Origin: Acidobacteriota bacterium | GTDB lineage: Bacteria; Acidobacteriota; Thermoanaerobaculia; Multivoradales; Multivoraceae | Assembly (NCBI GenBank): GCA_011523565.1 | Contig: WTGL01000229.1 | Coordinates: 747-41,841 of the forward strand | Reading direction: 5' to 3' | Length of the DNA: 41,095 nucleotides | Shown here: positions 33,795 to 41,095 of the stretch, piece after piece | Numbering within the stretch: position 1 is the stretch's first letter | Layout of the letters: every line of letters begins with the position of its first letter | The notes under the pieces: model-generated | What the model was told of the DNA's origin: nothing | The model's input: the letters and a program-made list of their open reading frames with translations, nothing else | The model's database searches: none | Translations under genes and position numbers: made by a program

Positions 33795-34340
33795 CTAGAC
33801 CGTCGCTGCCGCCTTGCCGACCTTGAGCCGGACGATCTCGTCGCGGTAGCGGATCCCCTTGCCCTTGTACACATCCGGCTTGCGCAGGCTGCGGAGGTCG
33901 GCCGCTACCTGCCCCACCTGCTGCTTGTCGATGCCCGAGACGGTGATCCGGTTCGCCCGGTCGTCTACCTCTACGTCGATCCCTTCCGGGATCGGATAGA
34001 CCACCGGATGGGAGTACCCCAGCGCCAGGTGGACTTCACGCCCCTTGACCTCTCCTCGGTAACCGACGCCGACGATCTCCAGCTCGCGCCGGAAGCCCTC
34101 CGTGACGCCCAGGACGGCGTTCGCGAGCAGCGCCCGCGCCAGCCCGTGCAGGGCCCGTTCCGGCCCGCTCGAACCGGAACGGTGCAGCGTGACGACGCCG
34201 TCTTCGACCCGGACCTCGATGCCCGGCTGGAGCGGCTGCTCCAGCTTTCCCTTCGGACCCTCGATGGTCACGGTACCGCCGTTCGTCGCCACCTTCGTCT
34301 TGTCCGGCAACTTGATCGGCGCCTTGCCTATGCGTGACAT
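33795..34340 (-). CDS. rplF: 50S ribosomal protein L6
   Basis: 181 residues. Two repeated alpha/beta domains: the first begins MSRIGKAPIKLPDKTKV, the second contains GYRGEVKGREVHLALGYSHP. The signature DLRSLRKPDVYKGKGIRY near the end is complete. It sits near the factor-binding stalk base on the 50S subunit. Confidence 0.97.
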   Translation of the reverse strand: MSRIGKAPIKLPDKTKVATNGGTVTIEGPKGKLEQPLQPGIEVRVEDGVVTLHRSGSSGPERALHGLARALLANAVLGVTEGFRRELEIVGVGYRGEVKGREVHLALGYSHPVVYPIPEGIDVEVDDRANRITVSGIDKQQVGQVAADLRSLRKPDVYKGKGIRYRDEIVRLKVGKAAATV

Positions 34341-34360
34341 CTCATTCCACCTCGTGCCGG

Positions 34361-34759
34361 TCAGTACACTTCACAGAGGACTTCACCGCCGACCCGCTGG
34401 CGCCGCGCCTGCGCGTCCGTGAGCAACCCCTTTGAAGTCGAGACGATCGCAACGCCCAACCCGTTCAGAATCGGCTTCAGATCATCAGCGCGCCGGTACA
34501 CCCTGCGCCCGGGCTTGCTGATCTTGCGCACCTTCGTGATGGTCGGCACACCCTCGTCGTTGTACGCCAGGAAGATCCGCAGCGTCCTGCCGGGAGGCGA
34601 GTCGTAGACCTCGTAGTGCCTGATGTAGCCCTGGTCCCGCAGCACGCGGCACAGGGCGATCTTCTGCTTTGAAGCCGGCGCCTCGGTCTGATCGTGCTTG
34701 ACGATCAGGGCGTTGCGAATCGTGGTCAGAAGATCCGCGATCGGGTCGGTCATGGTCAT
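34361..34759 (-). CDS. rpsH: 30S ribosomal protein S8
   Basis: 132 residues. MTDPIADLLTTIRNAL is the family start; the proposed ATG at 34759 adds Met-Thr in front of it. The C-terminal signature is GLGVAIVSTSKGLLTDAQAR. S8 binds the central domain of 16S rRNA early in assembly. Only 36 bases separate it from rplE, which leaves no room for the rpsN gene normally placed here. Confidence 0.96.
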   Translation of the reverse strand: MTMTDPIADLLTTIRNALIVKHDQTEAPASKQKIALCRVLRDQGYIRHYEVYDSPPGRTLRIFLAYNDEGVPTITKVRKISKPGRRVYRRADDLKPILNGLGVAIVSTSKGLLTDAQARRQRVGGEVLCEVY

Positions 34760-34795
34760 CGTGGCAATCCTTGGTGGGAGAAGTTCGTACCGGGT

Positions 34796-35365
34796 TCAGG
34801 CCGCGAACGGCATGCCGAGGCCGCGCAGCAGATGGAGCGCCTGCGCATCGGACTCCGCCGAGGTGACGAGGGTCACGTTGATGCCCTTGGAACCGTCGCT
34901 CTTCGAGTAGTCGACCTCCGGGAAGATCAGGTGGTCCCGGATGCCCAGGGTGTAGCTGCCCCGGCCGTCGAAGCTCCGGTCCGAGATGCCGCGGAAGTCG
35001 CGGACCCGCGGCAGCGCGACGGTAACCAGACGATCGAGGAAGTACCACATCCGGTTGCGGCGCAGCGTGACCCGGCAACCGATCGGCATGCCTTCGCGCA
35101 ACTTGAACGCGGCGATCGACTTGCGGGCACGGGTGATCACCGGCCGCTGACCCGCGATCGAGGCCAGTTCGGGCACGGCGTTCTCGAGGATCTTGATGTT
35201 CTGGATCGCTTCACCGATCCCCATGTTGAGGACGATCTTCTCCAGCCGCGGCACGGCCATCGGGTTGGAGATGCCGAATTCCTGCTGCAGGGAGGCCTTT
35301 ACCTCCTCCTCGTAGAGCGTCTTCAGTCGGGGAACCATGGTCGTTTTCTTCAACTCAGACGTCAA
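34796..35365 (-). CDS. rplE: 50S ribosomal protein L5
   Basis: 189 residues from a TTG overlapping the rplX stop by four bases; ATG at 35338 ([13 protein letters not shown]) would be closer to the usual start and is equally possible. [39 protein letters not shown] and [14 protein letters not shown] are the family core. L5 binds 5S rRNA and forms the bridge to S13. Confidence 0.96.
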   Translation of the reverse strand: MTSELKKTTMVPRLKTLYEEEVKASLQQEFGISNPMAVPRLEKIVLNMGIGEAIQNIKILENAVPELASIAGQRPVITRARKSIAAFKLREGMPIGCRVTLRRNRMWYFLDRLVTVALPRVRDFRGISDRSFDGRGSYTLGIRDHLIFPEVDYSKSDGSKGINVTLVTSAESDAQALHLLRGLGMPFAA

Positions 35366-35685
35366 CTCAAGACCGCCCCGCTCACCTTGGCGTAGCGCGT
35401 GGACTTGCCGTCCTCGAGGCGCCGCTTGCCGACCCGCGTCGGCTTGCCGGTGTCCGGGCAGATCACCTTCAGATTCGAGATATGGATGGGCGCCTCCCGT
35501 TCCAGGATGCCGCCCTGAACCTGGCGCTGCGGGTTCGGCCGCTCGTGCTTCTTGACCAGGTTCACCCGTTCGACGATGGCGCGGTTCTCGCCCGGAAGCA
35601 CCCGTAACACCTTGCTACGCACGCCCCGGTTCCGGCCCGCGATGACCAGCACCTCGTCGCCCTTCTTGACTCTCACCTTGGGCAT
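35362..35685 (-). CDS. rplX: 50S ribosomal protein L24
   Basis: 107 residues. The KOW motif is in [20 protein letters not shown], followed by [19 protein letters not shown] and the C-terminal zinc-less tail. It starts 50S assembly by binding the 5' end of 23S rRNA. One base separates it from rplN. Confidence 0.96.
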   Translation of the reverse strand: MPKVRVKKGDEVLVIAGRNRGVRSKVLRVLPGENRAIVERVNLVKKHERPNPQRQVQGGILEREAPIHISNLKVICPDTGKPTRVGKRRLEDGKSTRYAKVSGAVLS

Positions 35686-35686
35686 G

Positions 35687-36055
35687 TCAGATCACCTCCG
35701 GCGCCAGCGACACGATGCGCATGAACCGCCGCTCGCGCAGCTCGCGGGCGACCGGGCCGAAGACGCGGGTTCCGATCGGTTCCCGCGCCTCGTTGATCAG
35801 GACCGCGGCATTGTTGTCGAAGCGGATGTAGCTACCGTCCCGGCGCCGCCGCTCCTTGCGGGTCCGCACGATCACCGCGCGCACCACCTGTCCCTTCTTG
35901 ACCGTGCCTTCGGGCACCGCCTCCTTGACCGAGGCCGTGATCACGTCCCCGAGCACGCCGTACTGGCCGGTGGAACCGCCCCGCAGTTGAATGCAGGCGA
36001 TCCGCTTGGCCCCCGAGTTGTCGGCGACGTCGAGCACCGTTCCCATCTGGATCAT
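35687..36055 (-). CDS. rplN: 50S ribosomal protein L14
   Basis: 122 residues, a length typical of the family. [19 protein letters not shown] is the start and [20 protein letters not shown] the signature. It lies at the subunit interface and forms bridge B8 to 16S rRNA; the silencing factor RsfS binds it. It sits between rpsQ and rplX. Confidence 0.97.
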   Translation of the reverse strand: MIQMGTVLDVADNSGAKRIACIQLRGGSTGQYGVLGDVITASVKEAVPEGTVKKGQVVRAVIVRTRKERRRRDGSYIRFDNNAAVLINEAREPIGTRVFGPVARELRERRFMRIVSLAPEVI

Positions 36056-36063
36056 CGCCGCAC

Positions 36064-36339
36064 CTATCCTTCCGCGCGCTGGACGATCCGCTGTACGCGC
36101 CAGCGCTTGCGGCGCGACATCGGCCGGGTCGAAATCAGGGAAACGACGTCTCCCTCACGACAACTGTTCGACTCGTCGTGCGCGACGAACCGCGACGACT
36201 TCTTCATCAGACGGTGGTAAAGCCGGTGCATGACCGTCTTCTCGACCGTCACGACGACTGTCTTGTCCATCTTGGCGCTGACCACCTGGCCCACCCGAAC
36301 CTGGCGGCGCCCCCGGGCTTGCTGTTCTTCCACGCTCAT
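36064..36339 (-). CDS. rpsQ: 30S ribosomal protein S17
   Basis: 91 residues with an N-terminal Gln/Arg-rich extension ([19 protein letters not shown]) before the OB fold. [20 protein letters not shown] and [20 protein letters not shown] match the family. It is a primary 16S-binding protein of the body. The start overlaps the rpmC stop by four bases. Confidence 0.95.
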   Translation of the reverse strand: MSVEEQQARGRRQVRVGQVVSAKMDKTVVVTVEKTVMHRLYHRLMKKSSRFVAHDESNSCREGDVVSLISTRPMSRRKRWRVQRIVQRAEG

Positions 36340-36533
36340 GTCGTTCCTGTCGCTCTCTCGCGCCGAATCGTCAGCACCCGCGCCAACTCGACCCGGGCCT
36401 GCCTGATCCTGCTCGGCTTCTCCAGTTGGCCAATCGACTTCTGCAGCCGCAGGGCGAACAACTGATCAGCCAGTTCCTCCTCCTTCTGCCGCAGTTCGTC
36501 TTCGGTCAACTCCCTGAGTTCGCTTGCCTTCAT
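36336..36533 (-). CDS. rpmC: 50S ribosomal protein L29
   Basis: 65 residues, two helices: MKASELRELTEDELRQKEEE and RLQKSIGQLEKPSRIRQARV. It sits by the exit tunnel and contributes to docking of trigger factor and SRP with L23. It is coupled by a four-base overlap to rpsQ. Confidence 0.96.
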   Translation of the reverse strand: MKASELRELTEDELRQKEEELADQLFALRLQKSIGQLEKPSRIRQARVELARVLTIRRERATGTT

Positions 36534-36545
36534 CGTCTTCCACCC

Positions 36546-36965
36546 TCAAACCTGGACGCCGTGGCGCCCGACGAAGCGGGTCTTGATGCCGAGCTTGTGG
36601 GACGCCAGCCTCATCGCCGACTTCGCCAACTCGGGCGACACGCCCTCGATCTCGTAGAGGATGCGGGCCGGCCGGACGACCGCGACCCATTCCTCCGGGT
36701 TGCCCTTGCCCTTGCCCATCCGCGTTTCCAGAGGCTTCTTGGTGATCGGCTTGTCCGGGAAGATCCGGATCCAGACCTTGCCGCTGCGCTTGATGTGGCG
36801 CGTGATCGCGATCCGCGCGGCCTCGATCTGGCGGGCGGTCACCCACCCCGCCTCCTGGGCCTGCAAGCCATACTCGCCAAAGGTCACCGTGTTGCCGCCC
36901 TTGGCCAGACCCCGGCGGCGGCCGCGGTGATGCTTGCGGAACTTGACCTTCTTCGGCATCAACAT
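36546..36965 (-). CDS. rplP: 50S ribosomal protein L16
   Basis: 139 residues starting [39 protein letters not shown] and [20 protein letters not shown] are diagnostic. It binds near the A site and stabilises tRNA accommodation. The arginine hydroxylated in some bacteria lies in the ETRMGKG loop region. It lies between rpsC and rpmC. Confidence 0.97.
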   Translation of the reverse strand: MLMPKKVKFRKHHRGRRRGLAKGGNTVTFGEYGLQAQEAGWVTARQIEAARIAITRHIKRSGKVWIRIFPDKPITKKPLETRMGKGKGNPEEWVAVVRPARILYEIEGVSPELAKSAMRLASHKLGIKTRFVGRHGVQV

Positions 36966-37002
36966 CGTCGTACCTCCCTCGATTCCCTCAGCCTTTCGAC
37001 CT

Positions 37003-37653
<651 letters not shown>

Positions 37654-37661
37654 GAACGCTC

Positions 37662-38018
37662 CTAGCTTGGCTCTGCCGCGGCGCCGCGGGAATCGAGCTT
37701 GATCGTGACGTGGCTCTGCCGCTTCAGGATGCGGAACGCCCGGCCCATGGGCTGGGGCCGCAGACGCTTCAGCGTCGGACCGCCGTCCACGAAGATCTCC
37801 TTGACGTAGAGCTGCCCCACGTCGACCGCCGCGTCGCGGTTCTCGGCGTTGGCGACAGCGGACCGCAGCAGCTTGGCGACCGGCCGCGCGGCCGCCTTGG
37901 TGGAGAGCTGCAGCAGCGTCGAGGCCTCCTCGACATTCCGGCCGCGGATCAGGTCCGCCACCAGACGCACCTTCTGCGGCGACGCCTGCAGGTACCTGAG
38001 TCGAGCAATTGCTTCCAT
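37662..38018 (-). CDS. rplV: 50S ribosomal protein L22
   Basis: 118 residues from ATG 38018 ([20 protein letters not shown]); the open frame goes further but overlaps rpsS. The long beta-hairpin that lines the nascent-chain tunnel is [20 protein letters not shown], and the sequence ends soon after [12 protein letters not shown]. Macrolide resistance in other species maps to this hairpin. Confidence 0.96.
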   Translation of the reverse strand: MEAIARLRYLQASPQKVRLVADLIRGRNVEEASTLLQLSTKAAARPVAKLLRSAVANAENRDAAVDVGQLYVKEIFVDGGPTLKRLRPQPMGRAFRILKRQSHVTIKLDSRGAAAEPS

Positions 38019-38034
38019 CGTTCTGTCTCTTGAC

Positions 38035-38322
38035 CTACCGGGGGCGCGCGCGGCGCTCCCTCTTCCCGCCCGCATGACCGCGGAACGTCCTGGTTTGGGC
38101 GAACTCACCGAGCTTGTGCCCGACCATGTTCTCGCTGACGAAGACCGGGATGAACTTCATGCCGTTGTGAACGGCAATCGTGTGACCGACCATGTCCGGA
38201 ATGATCGTGGACCGGCGCGACCAGGTCTTGATGACCCTCCGGTCGTGGCTCGCATTCATCGCCGTCACCTTGTTGTACAGGTGGTTGTCGATGAAGAACC
38301 CCTTCTTGAGTGAACGTCCCAT
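38035..38322 (-). CDS. rpsS: 30S ribosomal protein S19
   Basis: 95 residues. [19 protein letters not shown], then [20 protein letters not shown] and the signature [20 protein letters not shown]. It sits on the 30S head with S13 near the A site. The gene order rplB, rpsS, rplV is standard. Confidence 0.97.
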   Translation of the reverse strand: MGRSLKKGFFIDNHLYNKVTAMNASHDRRVIKTWSRRSTIIPDMVGHTIAVHNGMKFIPVFVSENMVGHKLGEFAQTRTFRGHAGGKRERRARPR

Positions 38323-38351
38323 GTAGACCTCTGTTTCGTGCTTCGCCGGTC

Positions 38352-39182
38352 CTACTTCCGGCGTCCCCGCCGCCGTACGATCATGCCGGTCGTGCGCTTG
38401 TTTCTCCGCGTCTTGTAGCCCTTCGTCGGTTTGCCCCAGGGCGTGGTCGGATGCCGACCCCCGGAGGCCTTGCCCTCGCCGCCGCCCATCGGATGGTCGA
38501 CCGGATTCATGGACACGCCGCGGTTATGCGGCCGGCGGCCGCGCCAGCGATTGCGGCCGGCCTTGCCGAGCGCAATGTTGGAGTGTTCCGAGTTGCTGAC
38601 CTGGCCGATCGTGGCGGAACAGTCGATGTGAACCCGGCGAACCTCGCCCGAGGGCAGGCGAATCTGAGCGTAGACGCCCTCCTTGGCCATCAACTGGGCG
38701 CCCGTTCCGGCGCTGCGCACCATCTGCCCGCCGCCGCCGATCTTCAGTTCGATGTTGTGGATCATCGTGCCCAGAGGAATGAACCGGATCGGCAGGCAGT
38801 TGCCGACGTCGATCTCGGAGCCTTCACCCGACTGGACCACCGCGCCCACCTTCAAGCCCTGGGGATGGAGGATGTACCGCTTCTCCCCGTCCGCGTAGTG
38901 CAGAAGCGAGATCAACGCGCTCCGGTTCGGGTCGTACTCGATCGTGGCCACCTTCGCGGGCACGCCGATCTTGTCGCGCCGGAAGTCGATCCGCCGGTAG
39001 CGGCGCTTGTGCCCGCCGCCCCGGAACCGGAGCGTCTGCCGTCCCTTGTTGCCGCGGCCGCTGATCCGCTTCTTGCCCTCGACGAGGGCCTTGTGCGGCT
39101 TGTCGGTCGTGACCTCCAGACGCTGCGCGTACTCCTGGAACCGGCTGGCCGGATTGGTCGGTTTGAGTTTCTTGATCGCCAT
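38352..39182 (-). CDS. rplB: 50S ribosomal protein L2
   Basis: 276 residues, full length. [20 protein letters not shown] near the N-terminus and [20 protein letters not shown] near the C-terminus are intact; the latter holds the histidine implicated at the peptidyl-transferase centre. It binds 23S rRNA domain IV and is needed for subunit joining. It lies between rplW and rpsS. Confidence 0.98.
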   Translation of the reverse strand: MAIKKLKPTNPASRFQEYAQRLEVTTDKPHKALVEGKKRISGRGNKGRQTLRFRGGGHKRRYRRIDFRRDKIGVPAKVATIEYDPNRSALISLLHYADGEKRYILHPQGLKVGAVVQSGEGSEIDVGNCLPIRFIPLGTMIHNIELKIGGGGQMVRSAGTGAQLMAKEGVYAQIRLPSGEVRRVHIDCSATIGQVSNSEHSNIALGKAGRNRWRGRRPHNRGVSMNPVDHPMGGGEGKASGGRHPTTPWGKPTKGYKTRRNKRTTGMIVRRRGRRK

Positions 39183-39196
39183 GTTCCTGGCTCTCG

Positions 39197-39484
39197 CTAC
39201 ACGTTGTCGAAGAGTTCGATCTGGCCTTCGGCCAGTCGTACGTATGCCTTCTTCCAGTCGGGGCGGCGGCCGACGAAGCGGCCCTGGCGGCGGACCTTGC
39301 CGTGCATGTTCACGATCCGCACTTCCGCCACCTTGACGCCCTGGAACTGGGCCTCCACCGCCCGCCGGACCTCGATCTTGTTCGCCCGGGAGTCGACGAC
39401 GAAGGCGATGATGTTCCGTTCGTCACGGAGCTCGGTCGACTTCTCGGTGATCAGCGGCCGGCGCAACACCTCCTGCACTCTCAT
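39197..39484 (-). CDS. rplW: 50S ribosomal protein L23
   Basis: 95 residues. [20 protein letters not shown] fixes the ATG at 39484, which shares one base with the rplD stop; the much longer open frame upstream is a shadow of rpl[21 protein letters not shown] is the conserved core. It forms the main docking site for trigger factor and SRP at the tunnel exit. Confidence 0.96.
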   Translation of the reverse strand: MRVQEVLRRPLITEKSTELRDERNIIAFVVDSRANKIEVRRAVEAQFQGVKVAEVRIVNMHGKVRRQGRFVGRRPDWKKAYVRLAEGQIELFDNV

Positions 39485-40131
39485 CACGGGCCCCCGTTCT
39501 TCCGCCGCTTCTGCAGTACGCCGGACAGACGGCCGATCGCACTCTCGCTGAACAGCAGGTATCCGCGATCGACGACATCGTAGACATTGACACCCAGCGC
39601 ATCGACCGTCTTGAGTTTCGGGTGGTTGCGGGAAGCGAGGACCAGGTTCCGGTTGCCGCGGTCGTCGACGATCAGGGTCTTCTCGTCGATTCCCAGACCC
39701 CGCAGACGGGCGGCCAGGGCGGCCGTCTTGTGGCTGTCGAGCTCGAGCGAGTCGATCACGACGATCCGCTCTTCGGCCAGCTTGCGCGAGAGCGCCGACT
39801 TGAGCGCGTTCCGCTTCTCGTTGCGCGACAACTTGTTGCGGTGGCTGCGGGGATGCGGCCCGTGGACGACGCCGCCGCCGCGCCGGAGCGGCGAGCGGAT
39901 GCTGCCTGCGCGAGCTCGACCGGTGCCTTTCTGCCGATACGGCTTTGCCCCGCCGCCGCGTACCTGGTGCCTGCCCTTGACGCTGTGCGTGCCCGCTCGC
40001 TGGGCGGCGCGGACCGACACCACCGCCATGTGGATCAGGTGCTCGTTGTACGGATACGTGAAGACCTCTTCCGGTAGCTCGAGGCTGCCGACCGCCTCGT
40101 TGTCGAGGCTCCTGATGGCGACCCTTGGCAT
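39484..40131 (-). CDS. rplD: 50S ribosomal protein L4
   Basis: 215 residues. The tunnel loop reads KGRHQVRGGGAKPYRQKGTG and continues into RARAGSIRSPLRRGGGVVHG. The globular domain ends GVNVYDVVDRGYLLFSESAI. In E. coli L4 represses the S10 operon; no leader is visible here because the operon start is outside the window. One-base overlaps link it to rplC and rplW. Confidence 0.97.
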   Translation of the reverse strand: MPRVAIRSLDNEAVGSLELPEEVFTYPYNEHLIHMAVVSVRAAQRAGTHSVKGRHQVRGGGAKPYRQKGTGRARAGSIRSPLRRGGGVVHGPHPRSHRNKLSRNEKRNALKSALSRKLAEERIVVIDSLELDSHKTAALAARLRGLGIDEKTLIVDDRGNRNLVLASRNHPKLKTVDALGVNVYDVVDRGYLLFSESAIGRLSGVLQKRRKNGGP

Positions 40132-40775
40132 CAGACCGAACTCCGAACCATGACCAGACCGTTGCGGCCGCCGGGAACGGCGCCGCGCACATAGAGAAGG
40201 CGGTTCTCCTCATCCACTTTCACCACCACGAGCTTCTTCGTCGTCACCCGCTTGCCGCCCATCCGGCCCGGGAACCTCATTCCCGGAAAGACACGCGAGG
40301 GGCTCGCCGACTGTCCGACCGAACCCGGAGCCCGATGGAACATCGAGCCGTGGCTGGCCCGGCCGCCGCCGAAGCCGTGGCGGCGCATGACGCCCTGGAA
40401 CCCCTTCCCCTTGCCGGTGCCGATCACGTCCACGCGGGAACCGACCTCGAAGACGGAAACCGCGATCTCGTCACCGGGCTGCGACTCGTTCGCCGCGTCG
40501 ACCCGCACCTCGGCCAGGTGACGCATGGCTTCGACGCCCGCCTTCTTGAAGTGGCCCCTCCGGGCCTCGGTGATCCGCTTCGGCGGCCGCTTCTCGACCA
40601 GGCCGATCTGCACCGCCTCGTAGCCGTCGGACGCCGCCGTCTTTCGTTGCACGACCCGGCACGGCCCGAGCTCCAGCACGGTGACCGGTACGACGGCGCC
40701 ATCTTCGGCGTAGATCTGCGTCATGCCGACCTTGCGTCCGAGCAGTCCCTTCGCATGACCCTTGCTATCGCTCAC
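40131..40775 (-). CDS. rplC: 50S ribosomal protein L3
   Basis: About 214 residues. The start is chosen as GTG 40775 because AAGGAG lies nine bases upstream of it; the ATG at 40784 touches that same AAGGAG and is too close. LLGRKVGMTQIYAEDG is the N-terminal signature, and GKGKGFQGVMRRHGFGGG the loop reaching the peptidyl-transferase centre; its glutamine is methylated in E. coli. It initiates 50S assembly. Confidence 0.95.
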   Translation of the reverse strand: MSDSKGHAKGLLGRKVGMTQIYAEDGAVVPVTVLELGPCRVVQRKTAASDGYEAVQIGLVEKRPPKRITEARRGHFKKAGVEAMRHLAEVRVDAANESQPGDEIAVSVFEVGSRVDVIGTGKGKGFQGVMRRHGFGGGRASHGSMFHRAPGSVGQSASPSRVFPGMRFPGRMGGKRVTTKKLVVVKVDEENRLLYVRGAVPGGRNGLVMVRSSV

Positions 40776-40803
40776 CGCCCTCATCTCCTTCGCTCACACC
40801 AAC

Positions 40804-41095
40804 TCAACTGCCGAAGGCCTTGATCTCGACATCGACGCCCGCCGGAAGCTCCAGCTTCATCAGAGCATCGACCGTCTGACTGGTCGGTTCGAAGATGTCC
40901 AGCAACCGCTTGTGGGTGCGGATCTCGAACTGCTCCCGCGACTTCTTGTCCACATGCGGTGAACGGTTCACCGTGTAGCGCGCGATGTGGGTCGGCAACG
41001 GAATCGGTCCGACGACGCGCGCGCCACTACGCCGCGCGGTGTCGACGATCTCGTGCGTCGACGTATCCAGGATGCGGTAGTCGAAGGCCTTGAGC
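40804..41095 (-). CDS. rpsJ: 30S ribosomal protein S10 (partial, first residues outside window)
   Basis: The frame is open to the window edge and reads [20 protein letters not shown] at its start, so about eight N-terminal residues are missing. [20 protein letters not shown] and the mRNA-channel loop [20 protein letters not shown] match S10. In E. coli S10 (NusE) also takes part in transcription antitermination. First gene of the S10 operon order rpsJ, rplC, rplD. Confidence 0.95.
   Translation of the reverse strand, partial: LKAFDYRILDTSTHEIVDTARRSGARVVGPIPLPTHIARYTVNRSPHVDKKSREQFEIRTHKRLLDIFEPTSQTVDALMKLELPAGVDVEIKAFGS

Overview
High-GC bacterial chromosome. GTG and TTG starts are common, and apolipoprotein N-acyltransferase points to a cell with an outer membrane. 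The mix of genes (a giant GreA-like factor, a shortened S10-spc-alpha cluster, an EF-G-2-like paralogue) would fit Acidobacteriota or a related deep Gram-negative phylum. That placement is an inference, not something the sequence proves.

Left part (1-8590, almost all minus strand): housekeeping genes. In transcription order from the right these are tRNA-Pro(CGG), the membrane protease NfeD, a slipin, a SPOR-domain membrane protein, Lnt, release factor 2 with a classic programmed +1 frameshift, a GT4 glycosyltransferase with an Ig-like tail, a Nudix-fold protein with an eroded Nudix box, and the start of a DhnA-type class I aldolase that runs off the window. A RodZ-like protein follows (8721-9467, minus).

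Middle part (9634-20834, mostly plus strand): a large GreA-domain protein, gatC-gatA, a LysM/Amidase_3 cell-wall hydrolase, lexA (minus strand, divergent), a coupled pair of M16 peptidase-family proteins (one active-looking, one lacking the zinc motif), and an EF-G-2-like GTPase.

Accessory island (20835-27577): less GC-rich to the eye and built for defence. It holds (a) a four-helix membrane protein coupled to a ComEC-like metallo-beta-lactamase-fold hydrolase, which I cannot assign to a described system; (b) a BsuBI/PstI-type restriction-modification pair; (c) a Kiwa-like pair, KwaA and KwaB (DUF4868). The last four genes overlap one another like a single operon. KwaB is split by one in-frame TAA. 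Three copies of one long imperfect palindromic repeat lie at the left edge, in the middle and at the right edge of the island, the right-hand copy inverted relative to the left.

Right part (27578-41095, minus strand): the S10-spc-alpha ribosomal protein cluster from rpsJ (cut by the window edge) to rplQ, including secY, adk, infA and rpoA. The usual rpsN, map and rpsD are not at their expected places.
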